From positions 14,498,709 through 14,562,708 of the forward strand of contig CM076263.1 of the NCBI GenBank assembly GCA_038380795.1: a DNA stretch of 64,000 bases, in the 5' to 3' direction. A program made the translations under genes and the position numbers. Shown here in pieces: positions 39,501 through 52,800 of this stretch. The notes beneath the pieces were generated by a model. That model was not told the origin of the DNA. It did not search any database and saw only the letters and a program-made list of their open reading frames with translations. The first letter of the stretch is position 1. Every line of letters starts with the position of its first letter. Source of the stretch: Pyrocephalus nanus (taxonomy: Eukaryota > Chordata > Aves > Passeriformes > Tyrannidae).

Positions 39501-42005
39501 CTAGTTCTACATACTGTTTAGTCATAAGGAAAGTCTTTTGTCCTAGACACTAATGGCATATTCCTTATACAATGATAAAGTAATTTAAAAACATGAATCT
39601 TTAGGGAAGTATCTATTCACTTACAAATACTTGGTGATGTCAAGCAAATAGTCAAGCAAGCATCTGACTTTCTTAGCCACAAAGTGTTACTCTGAAATTG
39701 TTTTATTTTTAAAATAAAGTCTTTGGTTTATAGACTGTTTTCTCTGAAGTGTGTGCAAGGCCAGAAAAACATGCGATACCTCAACGAATATTTTCATGGT
39801 GTCACAGATGTCCTTCCAGACCCTTGTTCCTATGGAAAAACCCAAGCTATAGTCATTATCTCACTCCCTTACCCAGTATCTTGGTCTCACTATCCTAGGT
39901 GTTGAAGGAGCCATGTCTACACAAAACATCTTTCATGTGCTCGTCTCTTGGGGACTATCACAAATAAAAATTCAATGTCACTAATCTCTGGTCACAGATG
40001 ATTAAAATTTCCCTCTTCTCCTCCAGACTGCATACCTGCAACATCAACAGAGTGTTATTTGAGAACTACTGGCTCCATTTGCTTCTTTGTCTGGAAAACC
40101 AACACAAGGTGATTCAGAAACCAGAAACTGTGCTGAGAAGTTCTGGAGCACAGGGGCTGAAGGTGATCCACTTGTTTATGACAGGCTTACAAATGAGATG
40201 CAGAGGATCTGAAGAGTCCCAGGCCCTGGTTCTGAAAGCAATCGTGGACAAAATAGCTGCACTGGCTGCTACATCCAGCTACTGGGGAAGGCCCATGAGC
40301 ATCCAGTGCCACACTGTCTACCTGCCTCCTTCTGGGGCTGTAGGAGAGGCTACCGCCTGCAGAAAGAGGTGATAAGAAAAGGCTGTCTTTTCAATTTGGA
40401 CTTGGAGCTTTTGAGAAACCTTTTTTTTAGAAGGCAAAGCATATTATTTTTGCATAATACACATGATTATCAGAAAATAAACAGGATTTTTTGCCATGCT
40501 GAAAAGAATGCTGTGCTAGAGTGACAGAGCAAGAGCTACTTAAACAGAAGGGCCTGTGCAGGAGGGAAAGAAACTACAGTTGCTTAGAGATAGGCAAGTA
40601 TTTCTACAATGGAATACTCATTACTCTATTTTTTAAACGCAATCTGAAAACTTGATTAAACCAAGAATTACTCATTTACAATTTAGCTCTTATTTTCCTA
40701 TATGGCTTCCCATCCCTTAAGCTTTCTTAATTTTTTAAATTGTCTTTTTTTACTATTTTTCCAATTTTCCAATTTTTTTTGTTTTGTTTTGTTTTCCATT
40801 CATTGTTCAGCAAAGCATTCAATTATCATATTTTTGATGGAAATTTTCAAGTCAAAACTTTGGATGAAAATGTTTTTGCAGAAGGCGAAGTTTCCCTTCA
40901 AATAAGTGAAGTTCAGCCACATATATAGGACCTGCTTTCAGTAAGGGGATTCCAGCTATCCCAAGTCCTTGGAAAATAGAGTAAACTGATCTCATGCACA
41001 AAGATAAATTTCCCCCTGCAGGAACGAGAAGTAATTACTGCCTTCCTCTCTCCCTTGTTTATGGAATTCTCCTCACCTCTCCATCTCTCAGTTACTGGCA
41101 TGACAAGTAACTTGTTTCAAGTTTCCAATCTGCAGGCTGGTGACAGGTTTGAAACACAAACTCTCCCTTTTCCGGTGGTCTGCTCCACTAGCCTCAGTAT
41201 TGCTGGGCTGCATCTGAATAAAGGCCGAAGAGACAGAAAAGTGGGGTCTTTGCACAGTAACAGGAGGTGAATCACTGGTCATCAAGTAGTTAGGCCTGGG
41301 GAGTGTCTCCAGCCTCCCATGATTCAAGCAAATGTCAGAGCTGAGGCTGCTGCTCCATGGGAAGTAAAATCATAGGATCACAGCAAATGCAACCCCTGAG
41401 GATGACATAGGACATGACCCTGAGAAATCAAGATTCACAGCATTGATTCTAGATATCCATTCTTTGCTGATTACCAAGAACAATGTTTGAACTTTGCTTT
41501 CTGTGCCATTATTCTTCATTGTCCATCCTCATCTTCCATAATTAACAGAACAGACTTATTTTTCCTGTCACTTCACAAATAGGGGTAAGGGTAAGAGCTA
41601 TAATTAACATTTATGACTACGTTCTTCTGGATCAGAAACAGTTTTGGGGTAATTTTGGGCAGAAACAACATTTACTGTAATATGAACTGTTCTTTTCTCT
41701 GATCCCAAATCTCCACATCTAGTAAAGACAATTTAAAGAGTCATTAATAATAATTATAACAAACCTGAGACTGATGACAGAACATCTGGAAAAGTTACTC
41801 AAAAAAGGAATGACAGCTTCTTATTCACTTAAAAAGGTGACATTTTTTTGCAGGCCTTGCTGCTACAGCTGCTGACTTCTCTTCAAGACTGCCAAAGACA
41901 AATTCAGATCATAAATTTCTAACATCACAACATATCAGTGTTTGATAGGCCACTATTTTCTTAGCATTTGAAGTGCAGGGATAAAAAAAGACAATATGAC
42001 AACCA
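36560..42005. other. Intergenic DNA, no gene recognised
   Basis: No exon, RNA gene or clear mobile element was recognised. The longest open frame is 124 codons (39998-40372, plus) and shows no family similarity, splice context or start context. A possible CR1 scrap near 41370 is too short to support. Confidence 0.5.
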
Positions 42006-42240
42006 CTTCTCTGCCCCTGTTAAAAATCAATAAAATAATTATTATTAATAATAATATTTATATTAATATAATAAATATTAAATTATCATTATAAATAAAT
42101 TCTAAATAAATTAAAATAGAAATAAAAATAAATAAATTATAAATATATAATAATATATTAATATAAAACCGACAACAGCAACAACAACACTACTACTAGC
42201 AGTAGCAGTAATAATAATCATAATCATAAAAATCATATTA
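42006..42240. repeat. AT-rich compound microsatellite
   Basis: Irregular ATA/AAT/TAAA units run to about 42165, followed by a compound trinucleotide stretch: CAACAG/CAACAA, CTACTACTAG, CAGTAGCAGTAA, TAATAATCATAATCAT. It is low complexity and likely polymorphic. Confidence 0.8.
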
Positions 42241-42499
42241 TTTACTTTCCCCAGTGGACAGCATTTACTTACTGTTGTGAACCAGTAATCGCAGATATGG
42301 GACATTTAGGCACATCTTGTTTCCATTAAGCATTTGTTTTTAAATTAATGAACCTGCAGCAACTGAAGTAGTGTCCCAGAGTAAAAGAGAGTAGACTTTT
42401 CTTGGACCAGGAAGATGAGGGACACAAATTAAATTATCTCTTCAGAAAACTGTTCTTGGAACTTGAAGTGACGTTTTAGTTCCGTAGCTTTCTATTCCA

Positions 42500-42640
42500 T
42501 GGCAGAGACCAGCCCGGCTCGTTGGGGGAGCGCTCCCTTGTGTCCAGCAGCGCTCCCTGCGCTGTGAGCTCCCTGATGGGGCCGGGGCGCTGCGCGGCGG
42601 GATTTCTCTTCCTGCGCACCTGGAACCGCGGTATAAGTAA
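42500..42640. promoter_or_regulatory. Isolated CpG-dense patch in the intergenic region
   Basis: About 130 bases contain roughly 13 CpG dinucleotides, including GCGCTGCGCGGCGGG and ACCGCGG, inside otherwise AT-rich, CpG-poor DNA about 14 kb beyond the 3' end of TYRP1. A TATAAG lies at its right edge. It could be a small promoter or enhancer, an unannotated lncRNA first exon, or a GC-rich repeat remnant. No coding frame is supported. Confidence 0.35.
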
Positions 42641-42989
42641 ACCTCATCTTATTTTAAATGCGACTTTTCATTATGGTCATATTAAGTGCAATTCCCGGTA
42701 GCAATCAACAAGGGTGATATTTTTCCCCCGTATAAATTAAAAAATAAGGGTTACAGATAGTCCCTGTCATTCAAAGTCCAACTGAAACCAGAATCTTAAC
42801 TTTTGAATAATGCCAGGCATAATTTTCAGTCACGCAATGCTATTTAATTTTATTTAATTATTTATATTTAACTGCGCTGCTCATACTGAGGATTGTTCCT
42901 ATATATTGATTCTTAGAAGGTGCTACTAAAAGATAAAATTCCAGTTGGAGGTCTTAGGTGCAATGACATTGTTTGGAGGGGATTTTTCA

Positions 42990-42990
42990 G

Positions 42991-43033
<43 letters not shown>

Positions 43034-43034
43034 A
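42990..43034. repeat. (GTT)n microsatellite
   Basis: A perfect GTT/TTG trinucleotide array of about 44 bases, roughly 14 to 15 units. In one frame it gives an artefactual poly-Cys translation. Confidence 0.97.
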
Positions 43035-43039
43035 AACTA

Positions 43040-46000
43040 TCTGGTAGTCTCGAGAGAGATATTGTTCTTCCTTCAAACTTCAATTGCCTAAGCCCATTTT
43101 AGCTACGACATAACTTTCAGCTTCTATACAAAAACTTTTTCACTCTCCCCTCTTTTACTTTGAGATTTTTTTTATTTGGAGAAATTCTCTTCAACACGAG
43201 GCCTTTTATCTGGATCAGTAGTTTTCTCTGAAACTTTGAGCTGGAGCAAAGTAAAACTTAATGCTGATAGTAAACAGACAGGTTGAATGGACAACCTAAA
43301 AATCTTCTTAGGCAGTCATCCTACCACTAGTTCAGCCTCAAATTAAGGTTATTTAATTCTGCAGCATCACTTTTGTCTTCCTTTGCAGATTTCTTTGCTT
43401 CAAGCTCTTGTAGTGAACAGGGACACTGAGTTCAGCAAGATATTATTCCTTGAAGAATTCTTCTTATTCCTTGAAGAGCTCTTACTAATTATAAAATCTA
43501 AATCCATGCTTGGCTGATTGCCCAAGGTCTTAAAATCAGTTTCTATATGCAAGCATCTTAGCATACTGTAAAATTACTGTTTCAATCTCCTCTTTTGTCC
43601 TCAGCATTTGAGGGGTGAAGAGGGAAAGGAGATGCACATAACTGGAATTGGCAATGCCTTACCTAAGAATCTTCTGGGCATTAAGGATGGGTTTGGGAGG
43701 ATGACACAAAGCAATGCACACTATGCTTTATATTTTAAAATTTACAAACAAATCAATCCAAGGTTTATTTTAGTTGAAACTATCTTACTGTAATTCCCTC
43801 CAATGAGCAGCAAGAAGCAAATATTTTAAATGTGACTTCCCTTTCATTTGACCTTAAAACAGTGCCTGGACAAAGCACCTGCTAAAGCCATCACATTTAT
43901 TCTAAACTGAAGATTGAATGAGATTTCAGGTTAAAATTCTGTTTTGAGAGAGGAGATCCACACATTTTGCTTCAAATGAACATTTTAAATCTAAACATCT
44001 CAGATTTACTCAGGTTTCCTTGCCAAGTTATTCTCTTGGTAGTCAAATATTTAGCCAGTAGGCATGCTTTGGACATTAAGGAGTGTTAAGATGACAATCA
44101 GAATACACTTCAGCAATAAATCTTGTTTTAGTAGTCATTCTCATTCTATGTCAACATAAGGCTGTTATTAATCAATGTTGCTTTGGCCTTCCACACACAG
44201 AAGAGGTGATACTTATGGTGTTAGAAATGTTTCCCTAAGGTATAAAAATAGTTCAGCTTTGTGCCCAGAGCAAATATTTATGAAAGTTATTATTTTACTG
44301 CCTATTATTAAGAGCAAGTTAACTGGACAGCCTAATCAACCGCCAACTTCCACTAAAATCTTTGATCTGCTTTTGAAAATCTTTTCTTTCATGTAGAAAT
44401 ACCAGTTTGCAAGGAAATTTTTATTTTTTTCCCCAGATGATGCCTTTATTGTAGGCAGCCAACTTTCCTTGCCTCTCTGATTCCTGCACTTGCTGTTCCT
44501 TTTCTTTTTAACTCTGTAATAAAAGTCTACCTTTCTTCCTTCATTTGTGTGTAGCAGCTCTAACTAGCAGGCAGTTCTCCTCAGTTTCTGACCCTCGAGA
44601 ATTGTGGCCTCCTCAAAGCACGAATGTATACTTTCTCTTTAAGGACTGAACAGTTTTAATGACTAACAATTTCTTCTCAAAATCTGATATCATCTTGGTA
44701 TTTTCACTCTCCTGTCAAGCTTCTCTAACATTCTTTTCATCCATTGAAGTCAAAACACTTTAGAAAAGGAGCTCTATTATTTTCATTTTATAAATGAGTC
44801 AAATGAGTCCCAGAGGTAAAAATCTGCTAGCTAAGAACTTTCATCAGGTCAGTAACAATTAAGAATAAAATTCAGGTCTCTTGACCCCAGTCCAAAGTAT
44901 GTTGCATCTCCCTGCTTTAATCCATTGAAATCAGTAAAGTGGATGACTTGATAAGTTGCTACTCAGTACAAGCAAGAATAGCAGGAAAAGACACCTAAAC
45001 TGGAACACAAGCTACTTCGGTATGTGAAATACTTATTGGCTAGACTGTAAGTAGAAACAAGAGCATAACATAAAAAAAAAACTTTGTCTAATTAGCTTCT
45101 ATGTCATGAGTGCCACAAGTGAAATTTTTCTTCCTAGGTATCAGTTATGTGTGTAAACTTTTGTTGCTGTCCATACCTCATACTTGGTAAAATAGGCTGA
45201 GATAGTAACTCATCTACCACTTGCCTAGTCAAGAGTACTTTCTTTGATACACACATCATTCTCAGTGTATAAGCTTGTATCTCCTTGCAACTGAGTATGT
45301 GTGCCTTGAGCACAGCTGGTACTCATTGAAACCACTGAGCTTAGCACAGCATGTGACCTTTCTTCTGCTTAGTAACTTACTGTCTAGGAGCACTGCCTCA
45401 GACTGAAGGAGATCAATCCAAGTTACTCACCATTTCTGCTGAAGTTGGTCTCAGACAGAGAGACAAGGGTTGTTTTGATTTTATAGTCTGAGTGCATGGT
45501 GTGGGATTCATTACTCTGAAACTAGGAACATCTCTGTATGCCAGCTAAGGACTGCTAAATTAGATTCAATAAGACATCAGAGGAAGACAATCAGATGATT
45601 TATTGGTACCCAGTTATGATGACAGAGAAGATGTGAGACTTCAAGCCAGATTCCTCAAGCCCTAGCTTGGGAATCAGTTTGTTACTGTCCTGTTGGCTTA
45701 TGTTGAATAAATTCAACAGCAGCTGCTTAAGGCTATTTTTCCAAATGTATTCTACACCCTGATGCTTAGGCCCTTTTTTCAAAACACAAGAGTGGGTTTA
45801 AATTCCAGCATGAGGCAACTGAAGCAAAGTCTCTCATCGCTGGGGAGAATACCCTGCTATGGAGAAAGTGGGAAAGAGGAGAGGAATGACAGTGAAAAAT
45901 AAAATAAAAATAAAATGAAGGCTACTGCCAGCTACCCTTTTATCTGAAATGCACTTTCAGACAGTTGTGTCTGAACATAGAGCCGAAGTGTCCAAATACT

Positions 46001-46150
46001 GGAGTGGCTTCAACTGTGAATCTGTTTTTACGGATCAGCCTAAAGGCAGCAATGAGTTCAAAACTGTGTTTTGTGAATAAAGTTGATTTCAGATATACTG
46101 TTCCCCTCAAAATTTCATTTTAACTCCATGTCTGGTATGCTGGCTATACT
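43040..46150. other. Intergenic DNA downstream of TYRP1, no gene recognised
   Basis: AT-rich sequence with short open frames only. A small local duplication of TTATTCCTTGAAGA is visible near 43443-43480. No repeat family or exon was recognised. Confidence 0.5.
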
Positions 46151-46152
46151 GA

Positions 46153-46241
46153 AACACATTTCTACTCACTTAGCCAAGGTGTCAATTGTATTTTGTAACA
46201 CATTTCTGGTCACTTAGCCAGGGTGTTGACTTGTATTTTGT
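46153..46241. repeat. ~44 bp tandem duplication downstream of TYRP1
   Basis: Two adjacent copies, 46153-46196 and 46197-46241, each run from AACACATTTCT through CACTTAGCCA to TTGTATTTTGT. They differ at a few positions and by one indel. The array lies about 380-470 bases below the TYRP1 stop codon, beyond the predicted polyadenylation site. Confidence 0.9.
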
Positions 46242-46322
46242 ATTCAGCTTCTATCCTGTTCTAGACTTGACCTTTTAATAGAAGTACCTTGTAAAAAATT
46301 CTGGATATAAAGGTTAGGTAAA

Positions 46323-46332
46323 GTCACGTGGC
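46323..46332. promoter_or_regulatory. E-box GTCACGTGGC downstream of TYRP1
   Basis: A CACGTG core with GTC on one side resembles MITF/TFE-type sites (GTCACGTGAC). It lies about 200 bases beyond the predicted TYRP1 3' end. Single 6-mer matches are expected by chance roughly every few kb, so this is only a candidate. Confidence 0.25.
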
Positions 46333-46531
46333 ACTTGCTGTTGTCAAGTCAACTAAATTTTACCAAATTTTACAGAAATAAGCATGGTGAAGGCTTGCAG
46401 GTGACCCTCGAAGAATTTTGTTAAAATCAACACAATCATCATTGCAAAGGTGACTTATTGATGCTTAGGTGTGATTAAAGAGGAAGTGAAGCCTGAAACA
46501 AACATATCAAGACAACTGACGGTTTATGCTC

Positions 46532-46537
46532 TTTATT
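46532..46537 (-). terminator. TYRP1: Candidate TYRP1 polyadenylation signal
   Basis: AATAAA on the minus strand lies about 80 bases below the stop codon. A GT/T-rich stretch follows within about 20-40 bases, as expected for a downstream element. It implies a short 3' UTR of about 100 bases; a longer alternative is possible. Confidence 0.55.
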
Positions 46538-46618
46538 TTAAAGCAGATGGATGACCACCATTTATGAAATACAGCAAAAATAAACAGTTTCAGTCAGATG
46601 CAAAAAAGTGTCATGTCT

Positions 46619-46824
46619 TCAAACAACAGACTGGCTTGGTGTTGGTACACCATCATAATCATCTGAGTAGTGCTGATACTGGTCAGTAAGAAGGGGCTGA
46701 TGCAACTCATCCTTATTTTTCTTGACGCGCACAATACATGCAGCAGCAGCAAAGATAATTGCAACAAGAACCAGTGCAGTCACTATTGCTATAGTTATCA
46801 TCTCTGTGACACGGAGAGCCCGAC
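46619..46824 (-). CDS. TYRP1: TYRP1 coding exon 7 (terminal)
   Basis: Encodes the last of the lumenal stalk, the membrane span (about 476-499), the basic stop-transfer VKKNK, the ELHQPLL melanosome-sorting motif (507-513) and the terminal SQSVV. The acceptor is CTTCCTGTAG before GTCGG. The C-terminal SVV is the type of tail bound by the PDZ protein GIPC in mammalian TYRP1. Confidence 0.97.
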
Positions 46825-49800
46825 CTACAGGAAGAAAAAAGAAAGAGAAAGTTATTAAAAGTAAATGCCAAGTATATGGATAAATGTCACAGGGACAAAC
46901 CAAGGCTCAGCTCCGTCATTATTCAGTGAGTCATGGAATAAACTAGTTTAAATTTTGTTTGATAATATGTGAGAAAATTCAGTCCATCTTGTTCCACTCT
47001 AAAGGCAGTTCTGGACCTTTCTACTTCCCTCTGGTTTGTGAGGCATTTGCATTCTCTGTTGTGATTTAATGAAGGCATATGATATAGGAATAAGGATCTT
47101 CTGCAAGGTTAAGATCCAAATGAGAACTTCTCCCAAAATTGAAGTGGATAGTGGGAACTTCATGCTGAAAAAATTTATGATCAGTGCCTATACTAAATGC
47201 CAAACACAGATTTGGAAAGTTAGGCAGAAAGGAGGAAAAAACCTTTATGAAGACAAGTATTGTTTGTGAAATTTGAACAACTTTGTTATATGATACGTAA
47301 ACTTAAAGGGACAGCAACATAATGCTAAAAAAAGGAAGAAAAAGTATCTAGATATCACAGATTACCTGGCCACTCGACTTCATAGCTGTATCCCAGGTTC
47401 TCTGGTGCAGTAACAAACATTTCATTATTGGTAACTGGAGGCCAGAAAGGTACCATGTTATACTGTCGGTTATGTCCAATAGGGGCGTTCTCCAGCGGAT
47501 ATGTTGAGATATCTAAATTTTAAAGTCAAATCACATTTCTGTAAACAAAATCAAAGTAACTTGACCTACCTAATTTTTTGGCAACTCAGGATTTGAGTAC
47601 CTCATTTTTTCCCCCTAACTTAAGCTATTCCAGGAGGATTGGTTTTCCAGTGCAATCCATACAGAGCAGAGGGCTCTGCACAGTGCAAAAGCAAGAGCAC
47701 CAATGATATATCTGTTTTTTTAACAGAAGTCACTAGTAAACTGTAAACATTTTTGTCCATGTTGGGCTTTTAATTTCTTCTTATATGGAAAAGGAGAAAT
47801 ATGCATACACGGAGAACTGGGAAAGGCTTTTTTTCTACATTCTAATTTTGCCTGATTGTAACAGTGATGAACAGCTCTCTCATCCAGTTCCAGAAGACAG
47901 CTAATGTAAGTTCCAGTGGAATTTTTTGTAACATTTTGTTGAATCAGAAGAAAGCTGAAAACAAACAAAACAAAACAAAACAAAAAACCACAAAAATCCA
48001 TGCTGGTAAGATGATGCAAAACCTTGTGATAGTTCATGCAAGTACCACAAGGGGATACAATTGCTCTCTGAGAGCTGTGTGGGAAAATTACATGAGGTAG
48101 GTTGTTGTGGAAGCTACACAAAGAAGTCTCAGTTGTGCAACAACAGCTGTCTTCTATAGAAGAAGGAAGAGGGGGATGGCTTATTCCAAAAGGAATACAG
48201 TTGCTGCATTGTGCAGATTGACGCATGGACATCAGTGTTATACAGAATTCTCTCCCTAGTACACTGATGCCGGTCTCCTTTCTTCTTTATTTCTCTTTTT
48301 TCCTTCCTTCATTGCAATTCCTTCCTTCTGTTCTCCCTTTCCCCATCTCTTTCCCTTTCTTCCTTATTACTTGTCTGTATCCTTTTTGGAGTTAAAGAAG
48401 CAAGAACAACAACAGTGATCATCTCTTAGAAATATAATGAGATGGTTATTGACTACTGGTAATATATTGCAAATGTGGTAAAAATGAATCCATATGGCAT
48501 CTGTTCTTCTTTGACAAGAAGAAACATAAGTATTTCATCCACAAGACAATGGAATGTCCTTCCAGGGTTACACTGAAAACCACCCATCCTGTCTCTGCCC
48601 ATGACAACATCTTACCTGCAGAGTGCCGTCTCAGCCACTCATCAAAAAGAGCATCTGTAAATGTGTGCAGGAGGACAAAAATGGGATCATTTGGTGATAA
48701 ATGAGTTTGCCCTCCTGTTCCATTCAAAAATAGATGAGCCAAATTGTGAAGACTTCGAACCGCTGGATCATATTTTCCAGAAGGGTCACTATACCCTGAA
48801 TATGCAAAAAAAAGAGGAATACAAAAAATTCCAGTGAAGACTTTGTTTGGAAGCTGCACTCCCAGATGAACACTTCTTTTTTCTCTGAAAGGGTTTCACA
48901 TTGTTGTGTTGCCTTGCTTAAAATAAATGGTTAGCTAATCCTTTACCTACTGGCATTTGAGAAATGTCCCTGGTATGCATAATTTTCAGATTAAAATAGC
49001 CCTTACAAAAGAATGCTGAGAATATGGAATGCAAGGCTGCTGGGATCTAATGGAAAAATGGGCAAAATAAAACACAATAGCATGAAAATAAAGGTATATA
49101 TTTAGGTCCTAACATATCTTTCAGCATCATGGTTTTTATTTGCTGACTAAAGTGGGTATATTTTTGCATCTATTCTAATGAGCCAGCTGTTAAGTTTCCA
49201 TACGTCATTTCCATGTGTACTGGGAATACATGCCCTCTTTTTACTTTTTCAGTGCAGATAGTGCCTCTGTAACTTTGTTAGTGCCCAAAACATCATACCT
49301 CAGGTCAGGTGTCAGGATCTGAAAGGTCAGGAAAAGTCTTCCTGTTTTCAAGCTTTGGCCAGTCTTTCCAGAGAGAGATACATACAGTTAATTGGCTAAA
49401 GCCGTATTTAGATACCTAGGTATTGATAGCCCATTTGTCACTTGGTAAGCATTCAGAACTTTCAGATACACTTAGAAGGTTGGTGCATTTTCTTGGTTTT
49501 GTTCTTCTAGAGAAAGAAAAGGGAGCAGATCCTCTGCGTAGTAGGAGTTATGCTTTTTTAAAAGAGACAGAGTATCTATGGGAGGTCTGGCAGGGGTCTG
49601 AACTGTCACTTTGTCTCTTCCTGTTACAAAATAGGGATTATTAAAGTACAGAAGAAGTTGTCAGGATATCGGCTGAACAGTATAAATCAAACATTTAGGC
49701 TAGTTTCTCTGTTGGGTATATGTCTGCTCAGATGCCAGTGACTGAAAATTTAATTTTAAATGTGTAAAGCTTATAGAGGAACAGAGTTTTATGGTTCAGA

Positions 49801-52800
49801 GAGTAGGACTAACCTGTTTAGCAATAAATCCTGTATGCAGACCTCAATACCACTGCACTAAGTACAACCAAAGCTTACAATTTATTTTGCTTTCTTTTAT
49901 TTATTTTAATTCAGATACAAGAATAACTGCTAGAAGCATATGTTTGCCTCATTTAAAGACACAGCTGAATCAATCTGCAGGGAAGGACTGCCTATTTCCA
50001 GCAATGGCAACCTATTAACTGCGTTTCAAGAACTTGATTTCAGCTCATTTCTGCTTGGTATGCCAGCAATAGATTTTTGAGGTTTTCACACATTTTAAGA
50101 GACATAAGCTATAGCTATAAAGCAATTTACCCAGACCTTATTTCCACTTAGTACTAAGCTAATACTTGATGCTGAGAACAATGTGTTCTTAGTGTCCAAT
50201 AGCCTGTCTCCAAACTCATACTTCTGGTAGGAAAAATGCCAGGCCTGCTTCTTGACTTATTTGAAGTTGTTACAGGCCTTTTTGTTTGCCATGTTTACCT
50301 TCTACTGTGTTACGGAAACTGTCTGTTGAATTGGAATAGAAAGGAGGAGTGTCAAATACATCAACTTCCAAACACTGGGCAACGTCCTCGGGCTCTGGGA
50401 GACGCTGTACCATAGGTCGTGCAACATTTCCAGCAGGATTTCTTCGGATGGGACCACCTTCAGTGCCTGGGGATGGAGGGAAGAGAGAAAACAATATATG
50501 GAAAGTATCCTTTGCATGACTGAACCATGAAGACAAAAATCCCTCACAAATGACTTTACACTGAATGAATGGGTCAGTTCCTTGTGTCAGGCAAAGAATC
50601 TTCATGTAGCCCTGTGTTCTGGAACTTTTGCACCAGGATGTAAAAAAACCTTCTAGAAGCCTCTTACTGAAGCTTATTGTTCTCTAAGTGCTTTGTGGAA
50701 ATCTTCTATAGATTTTCCATGTGATTTCTTGATGAGACTAAGGACAACTTTTGAGGATATCCTGACAGAGTAGCTGGGGAAAGGACTAGTTGATTATGTG
50801 TATGACTAACCCAATATTGTGGGATTTTTCCTATTTTTGTCCCCTATTTTCATGGCAATACCGAGTTGTGGCTTAAAGGTGATAATGTACAAGAAACTTA
50901 CTGAGATTTTTAAAACTCTTTTAGTTTGGGTAGGTGTGGTAGAATCCAATATTATTCACATTCAGAAATGCTGCACATAGTTAATATGGGGATTTGTTAG
51001 ATGTTCGCATTTTAGGTGCAGAATGCCATGAAGGTGATAAGGGGGGTAGTCAGAAGAACACTTAAGCTTCATTTAAGAAATTATATTGGCAGATTTAGTT
51101 ATTTATAGTGCAGGAGCTGAATAGATACTCCATTAGAAGGGAAGGGAAGCATTTTGTTCTTCCTTTGCTACAAGCTCCAGATCAAATTTTGAACTGCTTT
51201 GTGTCTCACTGCAAAACAGGTTATGGAACATGGATAATAATAATATTAAAGACTAGGAATATGAAATATTAGTATTATATTCTTTATGTATTTATAGTCT
51301 TATATAAATATTAAGAGTATTTAAGAATATTAAAAAATCCTTTTAAGACTTTTTACTGGGAAAAGCCACTGCAATGTAAAGTACTCTATTTATTTATTAT
51401 TAAGAGGATTTTCTCTCCAGATATCTTCCATCATTCATACTTACTGTTACAGATGGTTCCCAAAGTTTCATAGTCTTCTACATTTTCACATAGCACTCGC
51501 CACTGAGAGAAGATTGAGTTTTGGCTGATAAGAGTGACATCAAAATTGCTTCTAGCTCCCATCAAGTCATCTGAGCAGATATCACAAGTATTTTGTCCTG
51601 TTGCAAAGTTCCAGTAGGGCAGTCCAAAACTGGGGTCCTGCAGCATGTTCTAAACCATATAAATATAGTGTTATTACATATGTGATACAGACAGCTGTAA
51701 TATTTACTGCCAGAATGATGTTAAAAACAGTTAAATACATCTTAGTAAGAGTCAGAAGCTTGCCTCATAGAGGAGAGAAACTCTATGGAAAATTTATGTA
51801 AAACTTTCTGGTGTTTTTTCACACTGATGCCTTTTTCAATAGAACAGATAGTTGGACTACTGAACTGAGTCATAGATCTCCTTCATTGATAAGACAGTAC
51901 CTCTTCCATGAAATCATACTGTAAGTACTAAGAAACAGAAATTTATGCTGAGACCCCATTTTCAAGATACTTTTAATGGCCTGTAAGGAAGAGTAGTGTT
52001 TGTAGCACACACAGCAACTAAGATAATTGTGAAATGACTGATGGAAAAGTAAAGAATAGGGGTACTGACTCTTCAGATTGTCATGATTTGGTTCCAGTAC
52101 AGGTTGGAGTTGAGCAGCTGTGGAGTTAGCAAAACAAATTACTTTAACTAATGGTCAAGTCTAGTGACATAAATAGAAATATATATTAAATAACAAAGAG
52201 ACAGAGCTTCTCAGGGCTTCCACATAGTGAAATGACACTGATGTCAAATATATTCTTTGAAAGGGAGTTTGTGTCTCAGTCTAAAGTAAAGCCATTAAAG
52301 CTGGTGAAAACACTAAAGTGATTTCAGGCACTATTTAATCTTGACCTTGAAAACCTAATTCTTGCTTTTTTAAGAAGGATGATGGTCCATCAAATGCTAC
52401 AGTTTATATATTGGTAGGTCTGCATAAGAAAAGGGAAAGAAGAGAACTGCAGAATTATGGAACAGGGTATAACAAAACACTAATTTTTCTAACCAGGTAC
52501 ACAGATAAAATACGATTCTGCTATTTTTATATATATAATATAAATTATTTTTATATATATATTCAAGCTACTTCTGTTCTCTCTTTCTGCTGATTGGTTT
52601 ATTTTTCTTCAAGAATCACCACCTTTAGATTAAAAATATCCTCTGAAATAACTTTGTTGGTCCAATAAAATGCCTTATAAGCATTTTTACAAGAGATTTT
52701 TATGTAGTTGCTCTGATTAAAATATTATTTTTAGAATTTCTATAAAAATGACTGTCTAAAATCTAAATACACTTTATTAAATTTAGTGTACCCCATGAGT

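Noticed and set aside
39998..40372. 124-codon plus-strand open frame
   Set aside because: No recognisable domain, no splice or promoter context, and a length within chance for 64 kb in six frames.
41370..41400. Short ATCATAGGATCACAG-like string suggesting a CR1 terminus
   Set aside because: Too short and without the expected CR1 sequence beside it.
42920..43102. Open frame with a poly-Cys run
   Set aside because: The Cys run is the translation of the (GTT)n microsatellite.
47720..48232. 170-codon minus-strand open frame
   Set aside because: It lies inside a TYRP1 intron, its hydrophobic stretch is the translation of a (CAAAA) repeat read on the other strand, and no family similarity is recognisable.
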